Part shown: positions 1 through 10,808 of the stretch, piece by piece
How positions within the stretch are numbered: the first letter of the stretch is position 1
Layout of the letters: each line of letters starts with the position of its first letter
Origin: Pochonia chlamydosporia 170
Taxonomy: Eukaryota > Ascomycota > Sordariomycetes > Hypocreales > Clavicipitaceae
Length of the DNA: 64,000 nucleotides
Assembly: GCF_001653235.2 (NCBI RefSeq)
Contig: NC_035791.1
Location: 372,001-436,000 of the forward strand
Direction: 5' to 3'
Notes under the pieces: model-generated
Seen by the model: only the letters and a program-made list of their open reading frames with translations
The model's database searches: none
What the model was told of the DNA's origin: nothing
Program-made: the position numbers and the translations under genes

Positions 1-303
1 TGACGAGGACTATTTCTGTGTCCAAATGCCGAGGAAATTGGGACGAAGTGAGTAATCACCTACAAGCAGCCTAGCCACCCCCTAGCTACTGTTGCATGAA
101 CGTCCGCCGCGCGCAAGTAACTAATGGATTTGACAGCTGCGGTTGCTGCTGGGGGAGGTGTTGCATCTCATTTCAGCTTTAGTGCCCAAAAAGATGGTAT
201 GGACACGACGGATATATTGGACAGGTATCGATCATATGCGCAGGAAAAGATCTGCAATGGTCCGATGCTATGGACTTCCGAGGCAGATGACACACTGTTG
301 TAA
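1..303 (+). other. Possible 3' end of a gene entering from the left edge (low confidence)
   Basis: The first 49 bases are open in two frames and run into a good donor (GTGAGT at 50). An acceptor-like CAG precedes 178, and from there one frame stays open for about 41 codons to TAA at 301-303, with protein-like composition and several acidic residues. No family is recognised, and the phases of the two pieces do not join without adjustment. It could be the last exons of a gene that starts outside the window, or chance. Confidence 0.2.
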
Positions 304-2018
304 AGCGCCAAGAAGTTACCCTTATAGATGTGTATTAAAAGGAATGCAATTATTGTAGCAAAAGTCAGAGCCCCTTCGGGCTTTAGAGTTTTGGAGTTTT
401 TAGGGCTTGGGCAGTAGAGCAGTCCTGAGTTTAGTCCCAGTGGCCATCATGTCCAGCTAGTGAACCGCAACGTTGTTTCAAAACACGAGTGAATGTTGCA
501 AAGTTCCATAGACTACTTACCATCACTTCACAGAGCATTCTATAAAATGTGATAATGGCGTCTTTAGTGTATGTTTTCTTACTGTATTTTGGCGTTGGTT
601 GCATTTGGCCATCACCAAGATCCATTCTCAGGCTGCAAGGACGTCGCAGAACTTACAATTGCCGTCTGGCTGAGGTTTTTGCACCGTCAATCGAGAATAA
701 AGAGTCGCTGCCACGGTTACCATTCGCAAGCCTAGTTGTAAACGCCAAACGCATTCGAGAGAATTAATGTTACCAAAAATCGTCCTCTTGAATGTGGCTT
801 ACGAGAAGCAAGAAAAAGGCACTGGAAAAGAGTTACCAAGTCTCACGGAGGAGAATCAGTTGGACCTCTTGTGGGCGTGGCGTATCTTTCTCTGCTGATA
901 ATATTGAGGATAGAGGATAATGTGAATAATGTCAGTAACCCTTACAGGAAAAACGAAGCGATAATCTTTCTATCAAGGGAAACATCCTTGCATATGCTCA
1001 CGCCAGTCGTCGACGGCTCGAAACACAAAGGCCCATGGTCACCCGTATACAAAAACCCCCTCGCCGGGTTGCTATCTACCTTGTCACATCAACAATGCAA
1101 CTTTGGTCAATTTTAATTCATAATTCTGATCATGATTCCAAACTTGGAGTTGAGCTCTCAAACTTAAGTTTTGGTGGGAAGTGTGTTGTGTCATGGCTAG
1201 TGTTATCGCAAGGAATAGCTATGGAATTGAGGGATTGAAGGAAATGACTGATTGAATTGAATGTATCTACTTGACTGACTCCCTGACTATCCGATTGAGG
1301 GAAGGAAGGGAAAAATGACCTTCCTTTATAGACCAATTTGAGGGATTTTCCTGACATTGAAGGGAAAACTGAGAGGAAAGCTGAGAAAAAGGAAGGTTGA
1401 AAAAGAAAGGATAAAAAGAAAGGAAAGTTGACTCTTTCCTCGTTGATAAGTGTTGTCATGATTGCAGAGGAATTCAACAGCGACAGTTTATAAACCATTA
1501 GTGAGAAGTTCCGATAGCAGCACGATAGGCTTTGCCATTGATAGCCGGGACATGTCAGGTCCACAACTAGCCATTCTTCAGCTATACTTATCCCACGTGC
1601 TTCATTTGATCAAGGTTGTCGCAAGGATGGAGAACCCTAGCGGGCGGGGAGGTTTAGTTGGGGCGAAATCCGGCCCGGTTCCCATCTCATCCTCCCAAAG
1701 TGAACCGACTCTTTTTTTTTTGTTTCACTGTGCGAATGACCAGGTAAAGAGGTTGATCAATCCATAACAGGATTGGTCAAACTTGTGTTACAGAGAATAG
1801 CCTGAGTGATGGTGATTGTTCGCCTTGCATTTGGCCCCTTCGCCCGAAGCGGCTTGGTGTAGCTCAATCTTTTGTTCAAGGCGAGGTATGTTGGATATTG
1901 ATTGCTCTTGGTTTTGACATATAGTACATTTAGCACGTAGGATACTACTAAGCGCAGATCAACTTTATACTTCAAAGAGCTTCGGTCTGTCTTAAGCTGG
2001 ACAACCTAGGTGAGCGCT
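304..2018. other. Intergenic stretch with a purine-rich tract
   Basis: I see no convincing gene here. Between about 1240 and 1440 the plus strand is strongly purine-rich (GGAAGG and GAAAGG words), which creates a low-complexity open frame on the minus strand. The right end serves as the upstream region of the Zn2Cys6 regulator that starts at 2019. Confidence 0.5.
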
Positions 2019-4104
2019 ATGGACGACGATACCCGGCTCTTGCCTAGTGTCTCAGCACTGAGAGAGTCATTTGGTGATGGAAAGCCGCCAGAAATTAGTA
2101 GAAAGATCACAGCCTGTGTTGCTTGTCGCAGGCAAAAGGTATGAGGCCAAGTGCCCATCACCAGCCAAACTTTGAGGAATCATACTTGCTGACATCTTCC
2201 AGATCAAATGCCACATGGCAAATGGCAAGGCGCCATGCAGCAGGTGCAAGAAACGATCCTTGCCATGCACAGTCAACCGCAGTTTACAGATGCTATTAGA
2301 AGATGATATCAGGTTTGTGGCTCCACATTCTAGTTCCAACTTCATCCTTTTGACACTCACGACAGTTGGAAACAAGAAATTGGACAAAAGGTGCAACGTT
2401 TAGAGTACGCCATCAGTACCATGGTAGAAAAGCTCAACATGCCTGAATTACGCGATCTATTCAGTGAACAGGCCGAGCTGAGTGCCATGTTTGGCAATAA
2501 CCGGCGCACACTCCCCAAACTTAGCAATGACAACGATCAAAATTCCCATGATCAGCCATGGGAAATAACAGTTGATCCACAGTGTGAGCCCTCTTCGATG
2601 CCGGCATCGTGTATCGCCCAAGTACCAGGCAACGGGGTTGTGGCAGTTGACCCATCACGAAAGCTTAATCTTGTGTCCAAAGGGCTGATCACGATGGAGG
2701 AAGCAAGGATCTTGTTTGCGGTTTATCAAGATCGATTAGATCACTTGCTATACCGAATTTTGGGGGACGATACCACTTTAGAGTCAGCCATGGAGAGTTC
2801 GTCACTGCTCACAGCGGCAGTATGTACCGTCGGGGCATTACATTCGGTACAACTTGGTCATCTCTACGACGCATGCCTCGCTGAGCTAAAAGTGCTCTTC
2901 ACCACCGAGTCTCTATCCCGGCAACACAATATGGATGATGTTCGGGGCCTCTGCATTGGGGGATTCTGGCTCAGCAGCCTCTCGTGGGCATCATCAGGCT
3001 CGGGTATGTTATACCATACAGCCTACCAAGTCTGATAAGTGTGTATCAAATTGACCGAAACGTGTAGCCGTGCGAGTAGCGTCCGAGATTCAACTTCACC
3101 ACGCAATCTACAAAGCCCTCGACGGTGACAGAGACGCATACATCAAGACTCGGCTGTATTACCATGTGTATGTCTGTGATCACCACACTTCCGTCTTATA
3201 CGGCCGCCCGCCAATGTCACACGGATGTGCCAGTATCAATTCCACCATGAAATTCCTCGAGACTGAACACGCCGTCGAAGATGACGTGCGGCTTGTGTCT
3301 CAGGTAAAAATATGGTCCATCTACAGTGACATTTTCAACTGTTTTGGTACAGAGACCGGCAAACCAGTCGCATCATCACAACTTCCTCAACTTCGACGCT
3401 TCGCCATCGCTCTGGACACATGGTACGCCGACTGGCGGGAAAGATTCAAACCGAATAAAAAAGTCGGCAACTATCCTGCCAAAGGAGTTGGACTTCACTT
3501 CAACTTTGCGAAACTATATCTATGTTCCCACGCTTTCCGGGGTCTCCACACATCACCATCACCAACGTTGGTGCCCGAGCTGGAAGAGGTTGCCAATACC
3601 GCGGTGATTTGTGCTACGTCAATTTTAGGCGCTTTGAACACGGACGAAGAAATCCAATTGCTACTCAACGGCCTATCACTGTGCTTTGACATGATGATAA
3701 CCTTTGCAGTGGTGTTCCTACTCAAGGTGGTCACCAAATACCCCAACACAATCTGGATGGACAAGGCCAGGATTCTGGATATTGTGAATCAGACGATTGG
3801 CATCCTGCGAAATGGCGCAACTTCGATGAATCAGAAGCACTTACTCGTTTCAGTTACCCCGGCTCTGAGTAAACTAGTGAAAAAAGTTCAAGAAACACCG
3901 CCGACCACGACCAGGACGGAGATAGGACTGGCGCATACTCCATTGTCGCCTGACCCGTCAATCCCAAGACAGAGTGATATTGACTGGATGCAAAATTTTG
4001 GAAGCTTTGAGAATTTCGACTTTCATGCCATGCTGCCAGATCCGAACTCCTGGTCGGTGGACTTGGATTTTGGCGGTGCTATGGAGCAGCCTTGCCAGGA
4101 TTGA
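2019..4104 (+). CDS. Zn(II)2Cys6 transcription factor with fungal-specific regulatory domain
   Basis: Predicted nuclear DNA-binding regulator. Four exons are inferred: 2019-2138, 2203-2312, 2366-3003 and 3068-4104. The zinc cluster spans the first intron: CVACRRQK at the end of exon 1 joins IKCHMANGKAPCSRCKKRSLPC in exon 2, giving six correctly spaced cysteines. Exon 3 opens with a short coiled-coil-like stretch. The third splice joins a GSAVRVASEIQLHH stretch, the usual signature of the fungal_trans middle homology region, followed by a YGRPP motif. The C-terminal end is acidic and aromatic, as in activation domains. It lies about 380 bp upstream of a convergent cupin gene. A tRNA and two housekeeping genes separate it from the PKS cluster, so whether it controls that cluster is unknown; the second regulator at 18053 is better placed. 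Confidence 0.9.
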
Positions 4105-4179
4105 AGGTTCTTTCTCTTCCCTCGTTCGTTATTTTAATTTGGAGCCGCTCTAGTAAGAGTTTAGTGGCCGGTTCTCTTT

Positions 4180-4323
4180 ATTCGCAATTCATAGCCTCAT
4201 CGACAAGGAAGTCAAGAATGGCTACGAGCAGGGCTGGAAGACTCTCGGGTTTGCTGCGCCGTTCTCGGGCATTGGCACGGCCGCCAAGTACGAGCTGCTA
4301 GTATACATTGGGTGTACGATGTA
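4180..4323 (+). pseudogene. Orphan exon-like fragment, 47 codons
   Basis: One frame from about 4180 to the TAG at 4321-4323 stays open, with G/C-ending codons typical of the real genes here. It reads as a globular-looking segment containing FAAPFSGIGTAAKYELLVYI. No ATG fits and I do not recognise the family. It sits just after the regulator's stop codon. It may be the remnant of a gene that once lay between the regulator and the cupin, or a downstream exon I have failed to connect. Confidence 0.3.
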
Positions 4324-4484
4324 GTAAATGAAACAAGCATGTAGGCTTACTGCTTCTCACTGATTTTCGGGACGGGTAATAAGAAAATTAGAGTTCTATT
4401 TGTCGGCGCTCAACCAAGCCACCAGGATGGTCATCTATGTCCCAAAAATATGCCACTACTGACACCCAAATTGGCCATTTGACA

Positions 4485-4961
4485 TCAAACCTTGGCATCT
4501 AGATACTCCTCATCAATCTCAACCAACGCTTCCACACCGCCCTTTTCAATTACTTCCGAGTCGATAACAAAGGTAGCAAGCAGTTGAGCTTCCTCGGTGG
4601 CGCTGTAATTATCGCTCACCTTGTGGTGACAACCAGGAGCCTCGAACCAAGTCCCACCCTTTCCGAAAACCTTGGTAGGTCCATCATTCATTTTATTGAG
4701 AAGAGTACCTTTGAGCACGTATGCCGAGACGGAAGCCCCCGCGTGTCTGTGAGGAGGGGTTGATGCATTTGGGGGAAAGGTGACGAGAAGTCCGACGCTG
4801 GATTTTCCAGGGCTGTTTGGCAGCTTATTATTGAAGGCTAGTTCAATCTGAGGAAAGGGACGACTGGGTTGTGTTAGTTGTTGTGCGGACTGTTCGCGGC
4901 AAATGGTCACGTACGTTTTGTCATATTTGGGAGGATCTGGGACGATGCGGCCTTGTTCCAT
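4485..4961 (-). CDS. Small cupin-fold protein
   Basis: Predicted single-domain cupin of about 141 aa after splicing. Cupin motif 1 is PPHRHAGASVSAYVLKG and motif 2 is GGTWFEAPGCHHKVSDN, so the metal-ligand histidines look intact. An intron is inferred at 4864-4914: donor GTACGT, branch-like CTAAC, acceptor CCCAG. It is exactly 51 bp with no stop, so it is easily missed and read through as extra coding sequence; removing it joins KYDKT to RPFPQIELAFNN. Cupins of this size occur in aromatic polyketide clusters, but many are general metabolic proteins, so the substrate is unknown. A CCCGAG word lies about 330 bp upstream of the start. The gene is convergent with the Zn2Cys6 regulator. Confidence 0.8.
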   Translation of the reverse strand: MEQGRIVPDPPKYDKTYVTICREQSAQQLTQPSRPFPQIELAFNNKLPNSPGKSSVGLLVTFPPNASTPPHRHAGASVSAYVLKGTLLNKMNDGPTKVFGKGGTWFEAPGCHHKVSDNYSATEEAQLLATFVIDSEVIEKGGVEALVEIDEEYLDAKV

Positions 4962-5587
4962 TGTGTATTTTGTGTCTTGGGGAGATGCGTTACCGGACGT
5001 TCGGTATACGATGTGAATGTAAGAGTGAGTTGCACAGCAATTGTTGAATAAGACGCTGATGCTGGTTTATATAGTAATGGTAGTGGACTTGGGATCTAGC
5101 GTCGGTTGTTGAGCGGATATGCGTTGCGTTTTCGGCTTTCTCTTATGTGTCCTCAGAGTTGTTGAGTAGTAGTTGGCATGACTGTATCCGAAAATTCGGA
5201 TGATAGCCTTATTTCAGCGGCTTTCTGATGACTTTGTTGAGATGCACCGAGTCAGCCGGTGTCGACTTGATGGATAGGCTACCCGGCTACCCGAGCTGCT
5301 AGGACGTCATGGATGGCTAGGTTCTCACCATGGTCCGTTGGGAAAATTGAGTCACGGTAGACTTATGCCTGATTAGACACTTTGCGGTGGAGAATGGTGA
5401 TGCAGAAAGGTGTCTGGTAATTGGTATTGCATTTCAGATGACGGTCGTGGTTGGGCTGTAGACGTGTGACGTTGGTCAAGAACTTCCATGTCGGCCTCCA
5501 TGCAAGATTAGGTATATGACGTGAAATAAGCAGCTCCTTCCTCAACAGGAGCTGATCCACCTACGACAGGCGACAAACGCCTGAACA
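4962..5587. other. Upstream region of the cupin gene; no gene seen
   Basis: I see no coding sequence. The stretch holds the presumed promoter of the minus-strand cupin, including a CCCGAG word at 5290-5295, and runs up to the tRNA gene. Confidence 0.5.
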
Positions 5588-5659
5588 TCTTCCGTAGTAT
5601 AGTGGTCAGTATGCAAGCTTGTCACGCTTGAGACCCGGGTTCAATTCCCGGCGGGAGAG
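5588..5659 (+). tRNA. tRNA-Asp (anticodon GUC)
   Basis: A full cloverleaf can be folded. The acceptor stem is TCTTCCG with CGGGAGA (one T-G wobble). The D-arm region is TAGTATAGTGGTCA, matching the A box. The anticodon stem CAAGC/GCTTG encloses loop TTGTCAC with anticodon GTC. The T arm is CCGGG-TTCAATT-CCCGG, matching the B box. The discriminator base is G and there is no intron. Confidence 0.95.
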
Positions 5660-5663
5660 ATTG

Positions 5664-5676
5664 TTTTGTCTTTTTT
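5664..5676 (+). terminator. RNA polymerase III terminator of tRNA-Asp
   Basis: T4 at 5664-5667 and T6 at 5671-5676 follow directly after the tRNA 3' end, as expected for Pol III termination. Confidence 0.8.
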
Positions 5677-6234
5677 GTAGTTTTTCCAGATTTTGTGCAT
5701 GGCGTGTTTCTATGCGGCAGTCGGATTGACTTGTTTTTTTTTTTTTTTTTTGGTAACAGCAGGCTTCAGTCACGGTTCTAACGGTAAATTGGTAGGGCTG
5801 TCTTGTGTCTTTGTTCATGGTGATTCTTGTCGCAAGAAGCTATCAGAGAGGGCCAACTGTGACATTTGCATCAAACTGCACATTTGGTGGACATGGCAAT
5901 CTAGTACACGCATTGGCATATTGACTACCTAGGTACGGCAATAGGAATTAAAGTAATCAAAATTGCCAACAGAAGCAAATTCACCAGTTACACTGTTCAG
6001 CCTTGTTTGGCACCATTTGGCCTCTTCATGGTGGACGTTCATACATCTATTCACCTTCAATGTTGTGCACTCTTTACGTACCCGACACCTCCTCAATGTC
6101 CTCATCCAAACTCTCACTTCACGCTTCACGTTCACCCATCACCAACCAACTCGACACCTCAATGCCACCACAGTAATGATCCGACTAGCACACTGACAAG
6201 ATGACCTCCTGCGTCCCGTTCTCACCTTCAAACA
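5677..6234. other. Upstream region of the OB-fold gene; no gene seen
   Basis: It includes a T run of about 17 bases near 5735-5752 and a pyrimidine-rich, C-rich stretch at 6080-6230 typical of fungal core promoters. No coding signal is seen. Confidence 0.5.
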
Positions 6235-7410
6235 ATGGAAGTTAGCGATCCCTCCAAAACCCTCGGCCAATCCACAACACCCATCACCCTACAACCCATC
6301 ATCCAAGACCTCGTGCGCACTCGCTTCGCCGTCCCCGGATCCATCTTCCTCGTCGAACATGTGCAAATCACGCCTCTCACCGAAACCGGTCGCTGGCAAG
6401 TCATCCGTCTGCTCCTCGGCGACGGCGACCTCTGCATCCAGGCTATTCTGGGAGACGCGATGCACCGGTTTGTGCACTCGCAGGAAATCGCAGTCGGTAG
6501 CTACGTGTGCGTGCAAGACTCCCAGCTGCGGCTGAGGAACACCGGCTCGGGAGAAGACGACGTGAAGCAAATGGTTTACTTGGTAGTCTTGGACTTGAAG
6601 ACCATTGGATGGAATGACAAAGTGCGGCGAATGCACGCTCAGCAACGGGATCATGCTGTGGACAAACGTGACCCTGAGTTTGTCGACAAAGGAAAGTCGC
6701 CCATCAGACCATTAGCTTCTACGCCTGAAGCATCGACACCCAGCACACCTACGAAGCCTGCCTCTCTACGAAGCAGCCAAAGACGGAGAGATAAGGAGGA
6801 CTTTGAAGAGGACGACATGGAAGATGCATTTGAAGAATTCGAGGCCCTCACTTTCCCCGTCAAGAAGACACAAGCACAGCAACCACGACAATCACCATCC
6901 AAACCCACCGGACACAAGACTTCCACCAAGCCGTCTCTGCCAATCGCCCTTCCCAAAGATTGGCATGACCTCCAAACACCACTCAAACTGACCACCTTGC
7001 GCGCGATCCCGAATCTGCCCTACCGCCAAAACTGGACGTGCAATGTGCTCGCCATCATCGCACATCTATCCCCTGTTGAATCGTCCACCTTACCCCCATA
7101 CCAGCAGCGCACTGCCCGCATAACTGATCCCTCGACCGCAAAACAGGTTCATCTGACTGTGTTTTTGGACCCGGCCGAGTTCGCTCCCAAGGTTGGCAGC
7201 GCCGTGCTGTTGACTGGTGTTAAGAATCACAGATTTGACGGGGGCAGCTTGAAAAAGTATGCCAGCGATAGAGGCTTGGGGAAGTGGTGGTTTGAGGACC
7301 CCTGGGACTTGGCGTGGTGTGATGTGAGAGGCATCAAGGATTGGTGGGCCGAGATGGAAGCCTATTTTGCCAGTCAAATGTCTGAGGAGGTCATTGGTGA
7401 GGAGAGCTGA
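6235..7410 (+). CDS. Conserved fungal protein with two OB-fold-like regions
   Basis: Single exon, 391 aa. Residues about 40-125 (GRWQVIRLLLGDGDLCIQA to YLVVLDLKTIG) have the strand pattern of an OB fold like the N-terminal part of RPA70. Residues about 255-370 (IPNLPYRQNWTCNVLAIIAH to GVKNHRFDGG) resemble a second OB fold of the RPA DNA-binding type. The linker (about 150-235) is charged and rich in Ser, Thr and Pro, with an acidic run (KEDFEEDDMEDAFEEFE) suited to protein contacts. I infer a nuclear nucleic-acid-binding protein but cannot name it. It is convergent with MRE11, 172 bp away. Confidence 0.75.
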   Translation: MEVSDPSKTLGQSTTPITLQPIIQDLVRTRFAVPGSIFLVEHVQITPLTETGRWQVIRLLLGDGDLCIQAILGDAMHRFVHSQEIAVGSYVCVQDSQLRLRNTGSGEDDVKQMVYLVVLDLKTIGWNDKVRRMHAQQRDHAVDKRDPEFVDKGKSPIRPLASTPEASTPSTPTKPASLRSSQRRRDKEDFEEDDMEDAFEEFEALTFPVKKTQAQQPRQSPSKPTGHKTSTKPSLPIALPKDWHDLQTPLKLTTLRAIPNLPYRQNWTCNVLAIIAHLSPVESSTLPPYQQRTARITDPSTAKQVHLTVFLDPAEFAPKVGSAVLLTGVKNHRFDGGSLKKYASDRGLGKWWFEDPWDLAWCDVRGIKDWWAEMEAYFASQMSEEVIGEES

Positions 7411-7582
7411 CAAGATTTGTATCCGGAATGATGGGATGATGTATGCGTGCGAGGAGTCAAGTATTGTTTGTGAGCACATCATGTACATGTACATTTTCAT
7501 GGGGTATCTAGATTCACAGTCTATCTATGTGATCGGACAGCAAGCCATTGTTTCTGCATGACGCATCTATCGTAAATTCACC

Positions 7583-9877
7583 TCACCGTCTCCTTGTTCT
7601 TCTTGTGACAGGCGGCGCAGGCTCGAATGCATCGTCTTCGTCAGAGATCTCATCATCACTAATTTCCACAGACTTCTGAGTGCCGCCGGCACCCTTTTGT
7701 GAAAAATCCAGCTTTGTTTGCTTCGACTTCGCTGCGCCTCGTGTTGTCGTCTTTTTTGTCGCTGTTGCTGCCGCGCTCCTCGTAGTTGCGGCTCGTTTGC
7801 CTCTTGTAGCTGGCTTTGGGGGAGGTGGAGGCTCGTCGTCTGATTCCATGACCACATCCTCCTCCTCTTCCTCACTTTGCTCAACGGCTTTGCGGCCCCG
7901 TCCCTTGGCGGGAGCTTTCCGAGCCGGTGCCTTCTTCGTGGCCGTGGCCGCTTTACCACCTCTTGCCGTTGACCGTTTCGTAGCTTTTGGCGCTGGCTCG
8001 TCGTCAGAGATATCCTCGTTACCGGCTTCTGCTTCCGCCCTGCCTCGGCCAGATGGTCCAAATTCTTGTGTTGTGGTGAGGCTCAGGTCGTGGGTCGGGG
8101 CTTCGTATGTCCAAGCACCCGGCTCATCTTCCCAATTGCCGTCGAAATCACTATCCCAAGTGTCGGGCTTTGGCTTCAGGACGCGTTTTCTTTCAGTATG
8201 GAACATTCCTCTACCTGGCCCACTAGTCACTTGTTGCTCAATCCTTGTTCTGTATATTTCCATGGCACTGTTGAGATCTTCGTCGTCGGATTCGAGACCG
8301 AGAAGCTGCTTCACTTGACCTGTCAAATGCTCCGATACAAACAGCTCCATTGCATGTTTGTCGTCCTTGGAAACGAACTGGTTGACGGCATCTCCAAAGG
8401 GACCTTGCGGTAAGACTTTGAGAGATTGAGCGGACAGGAAGTCTTGTACCAGCGATTCAACCTTGACTGAGTCTGCGCCGTCGGCGAGGGCTTCTAGAAC
8501 GTTGTCGGGAAGGGCAGCAGTTGCCTTGCCTGCAGATTGGGTTAGCACCAGTTCTCAATACATTGCGCAACGACAACACCTACGCTGCGATGACTTTTTG
8601 CGATAAAAGTATACGACATCGTTTGTATTGGCAACCTTGCCGACGAATCGATTCGAGAAGCGCTGAGGATTCTCGCATTCGAACAGGCCGCCCTCTGAAG
8701 CTGTGTACTCTACCTTGAGCCGAATTAGAGGAAGTGGCCGCTCTTCCAGTGCCTCTTCGTCCGTTTGAATAGCCTCCCAATCGGCACTCGCTTCCTCAAT
8801 CATCTCTTCCACAACCTCCATCAAGCGTCTAGTCACTTCTTGTCTGTTGTCTTTCTTCTTGTCCAGGCCCTTGAACCGCTTGTCCTGAGCCAAGACGAGT
8901 TCTCGAGTGACAAATGGCCGCACCGTTTTTAACGGTATTTTATCAACTTTGAAGTCCTTCCCAGTTACGCTTAGAATCGCCACGTGCTTTTGCACCGCTT
9001 CTCCCGGTACCAGCGACGTTGCCACCGAAGACCCCGGTTGCATGACGTGAAAACCAGTCTCAGGGTTCTGTGTCGGGTCGATGAGGCATTCGTGTTCGTG
9101 TCCCCAAACGACCAAGTCAAGCCAATCTGGTAGTACGTTCTCGGGAAGATAAGACGTTGCGGTGTGTGCGTGGTGGTTCTGATGGACAGCCAGCATGTTG
9201 AACCAGTCGCCCATTTGCACATTTGGTCTGAACCACTTGACTTTGTGGTCTCGGAAAGTTCGAAACATTCGTTCGTCGCGCACGTTGCTCAACCCAAACA
9301 GAGCCAACTTCGTAAGGCCCTTTTGCAGAAGAATTGGCTTAGCCTCGATATTATCAGCTTCAGCCACCCGTCCGAAGTAATTGAGTAAACCTGCGGCTTG
9401 CAACAAGTCGAGCGAACAGTAATTGCCGTCACCAGAGGGGTCATCATGGTTGCCATGGATGGAGAACACAGGGATTGAAATGTTGATGTCGGGATCTTCG
9501 TAATTGACATGGGGGAATGCTCCCTCAAACACGGTGGCGGCATCCGAGAGGAACTCCAACGGACACGGCTTCATGCCGAGGCAATTTTGCCGTAGTGTGC
9601 GCATAACTTGGTAAAGAGATTTCCTAGAGGGTTTATTATCGTGGAAAAGATCGCCTGCTAGTAGGACCATGTCGACCTAAGTCATGCATATTAGCCTGTG
9701 TGCAGGAGTCGGGACTTCGATTGCAAGAGAACGACCAACGTCTTCGGTTCGGGCGAGGTTCAGGATTTCGTCAAAGGTCCTCCAACTATCATCTTTGCGA
9801 ATGGCATCGCGCTCCTCGTAGCCGACATGGTTATCCGTTGCAACTAGGATTCTAATCGTATCGGCCTCTGAAGACAT
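7583..9877 (-). CDS. mre11: MRE11 double-strand break repair nuclease
   Basis: Mre11 of the MRN/MRX complex, a Mn-dependent nuclease for double-strand break resection, telomere care and meiosis. Three exons are inferred: 9740-9877, 8584-9676 and 7583-8529. Phosphoesterase motifs are intact in order: [45 protein letters not shown] and [10 protein letters not shown]. The Mre11 DNA-binding (capping) domain follows. The C-terminal third is an acidic and Arg/Lys-rich tail with repeated RGGK and RGKR-type words, ending TRRTRRR, typical of eukaryotic Mre11. The start at 9877 ([11 protein letters not shown]) matches fungal homologues; an upstream in-frame ATG exists but looks like leader sequence. 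This core gene suggests that 5.6-9.9 kb is a conserved block. Confidence 0.95.
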
Positions 9878-10808
9878 GTTAGCAAACTGGCTGGCCGGGA
9901 CCAGGTGATACCATGAATTGTGACGGGGAATGTTACCTGTAAGCTCCGTCATTGTGAATGCACGCTGTACGATACACACGCATTCATACCAGCAGCATCT
10001 GATTTCTGGGACCAGGAACACTGGTTATTTACCTTGCGGCGCACTTTAGGAGGAATTTGACCAGGCGTGAATGTCGTCTCGTCGCGGGGAAGCTGCCCGT
10101 GAAACTGGAGACGCGCATTCGATCCCCAACGGGACGCGAAGTGGTGCGTGATCACGTGCACATTGATAACCAGAGTAGTTTGTTCACAACATCTGACTTG
10201 TTATATTGAGGCTTATACGAAATTAAATAGATAGTATATGGGCGTCTTAAATTGAGAGACAGAAATTAGTATTTTTGGTTTTCGGTTGCTTCTACACTAA
10301 GCGGCGATACTGTCCTACAAAGCATGAGTATATGTGGCCGCTCGTTGTAAGTTGCTGATGATTTAGATCTCGGAGCAAGATAGGGCATATATATATAAAG
10401 GGTTAAGCATTTTGAGTGGTTTCGACAAATAATACCGAAAACATTATTTGCGAATGGAGGGATAACCTATCAAGACATGACGACACCCACACTGCAGCTT
10501 ATCGAGACTCGCGGCATTCAAGCTGAACTTCTTTAAGAATTGTCTTGTGAGAATCATTGCCTGCTTCACCAAGGGGCTCTAACGTTCTTTAACTGGCTAT
10601 TGTCATCGAGCTCCATAGTTAGAATAGATTCATCATCTACCCCGTCTTTTGCAGTGGCCGGTATCTCCCACTACCCCCGTCAGGCTGTCGGTGTTCCTGC
10701 GGCAGAGGCCAGTTATTGCGCCATGGACTGATCTTCAGCTCAAACCTTGAACTGCGTCATACTCCCTATCGTGGCCGATGCTCCTGTCACAAACAAGATC
10801 TCCCAAAG
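9878..10808. other. Spacer between MRE11 and the biosynthetic cluster
   Basis: I see no gene. The left part is the MRE11 promoter. From about 10190 the DNA turns AT-rich (for example a TATATATATA run near 10390). This is where composition changes between the conserved block and the cluster. Confidence 0.5.

Noticed and set aside
1130..1564. 144-codon open frame on the minus strand
   Set aside because: It is produced by a purine-rich tract on the opposite strand; it has low complexity (Phe/Ser-rich) and no motif or splice context.
7680..8318. 212-codon open frame antisense to MRE11
   Set aside because: It is a shadow of the Arg/Ala/Ser-rich MRE11 tail, whose coding strand has clear homology.
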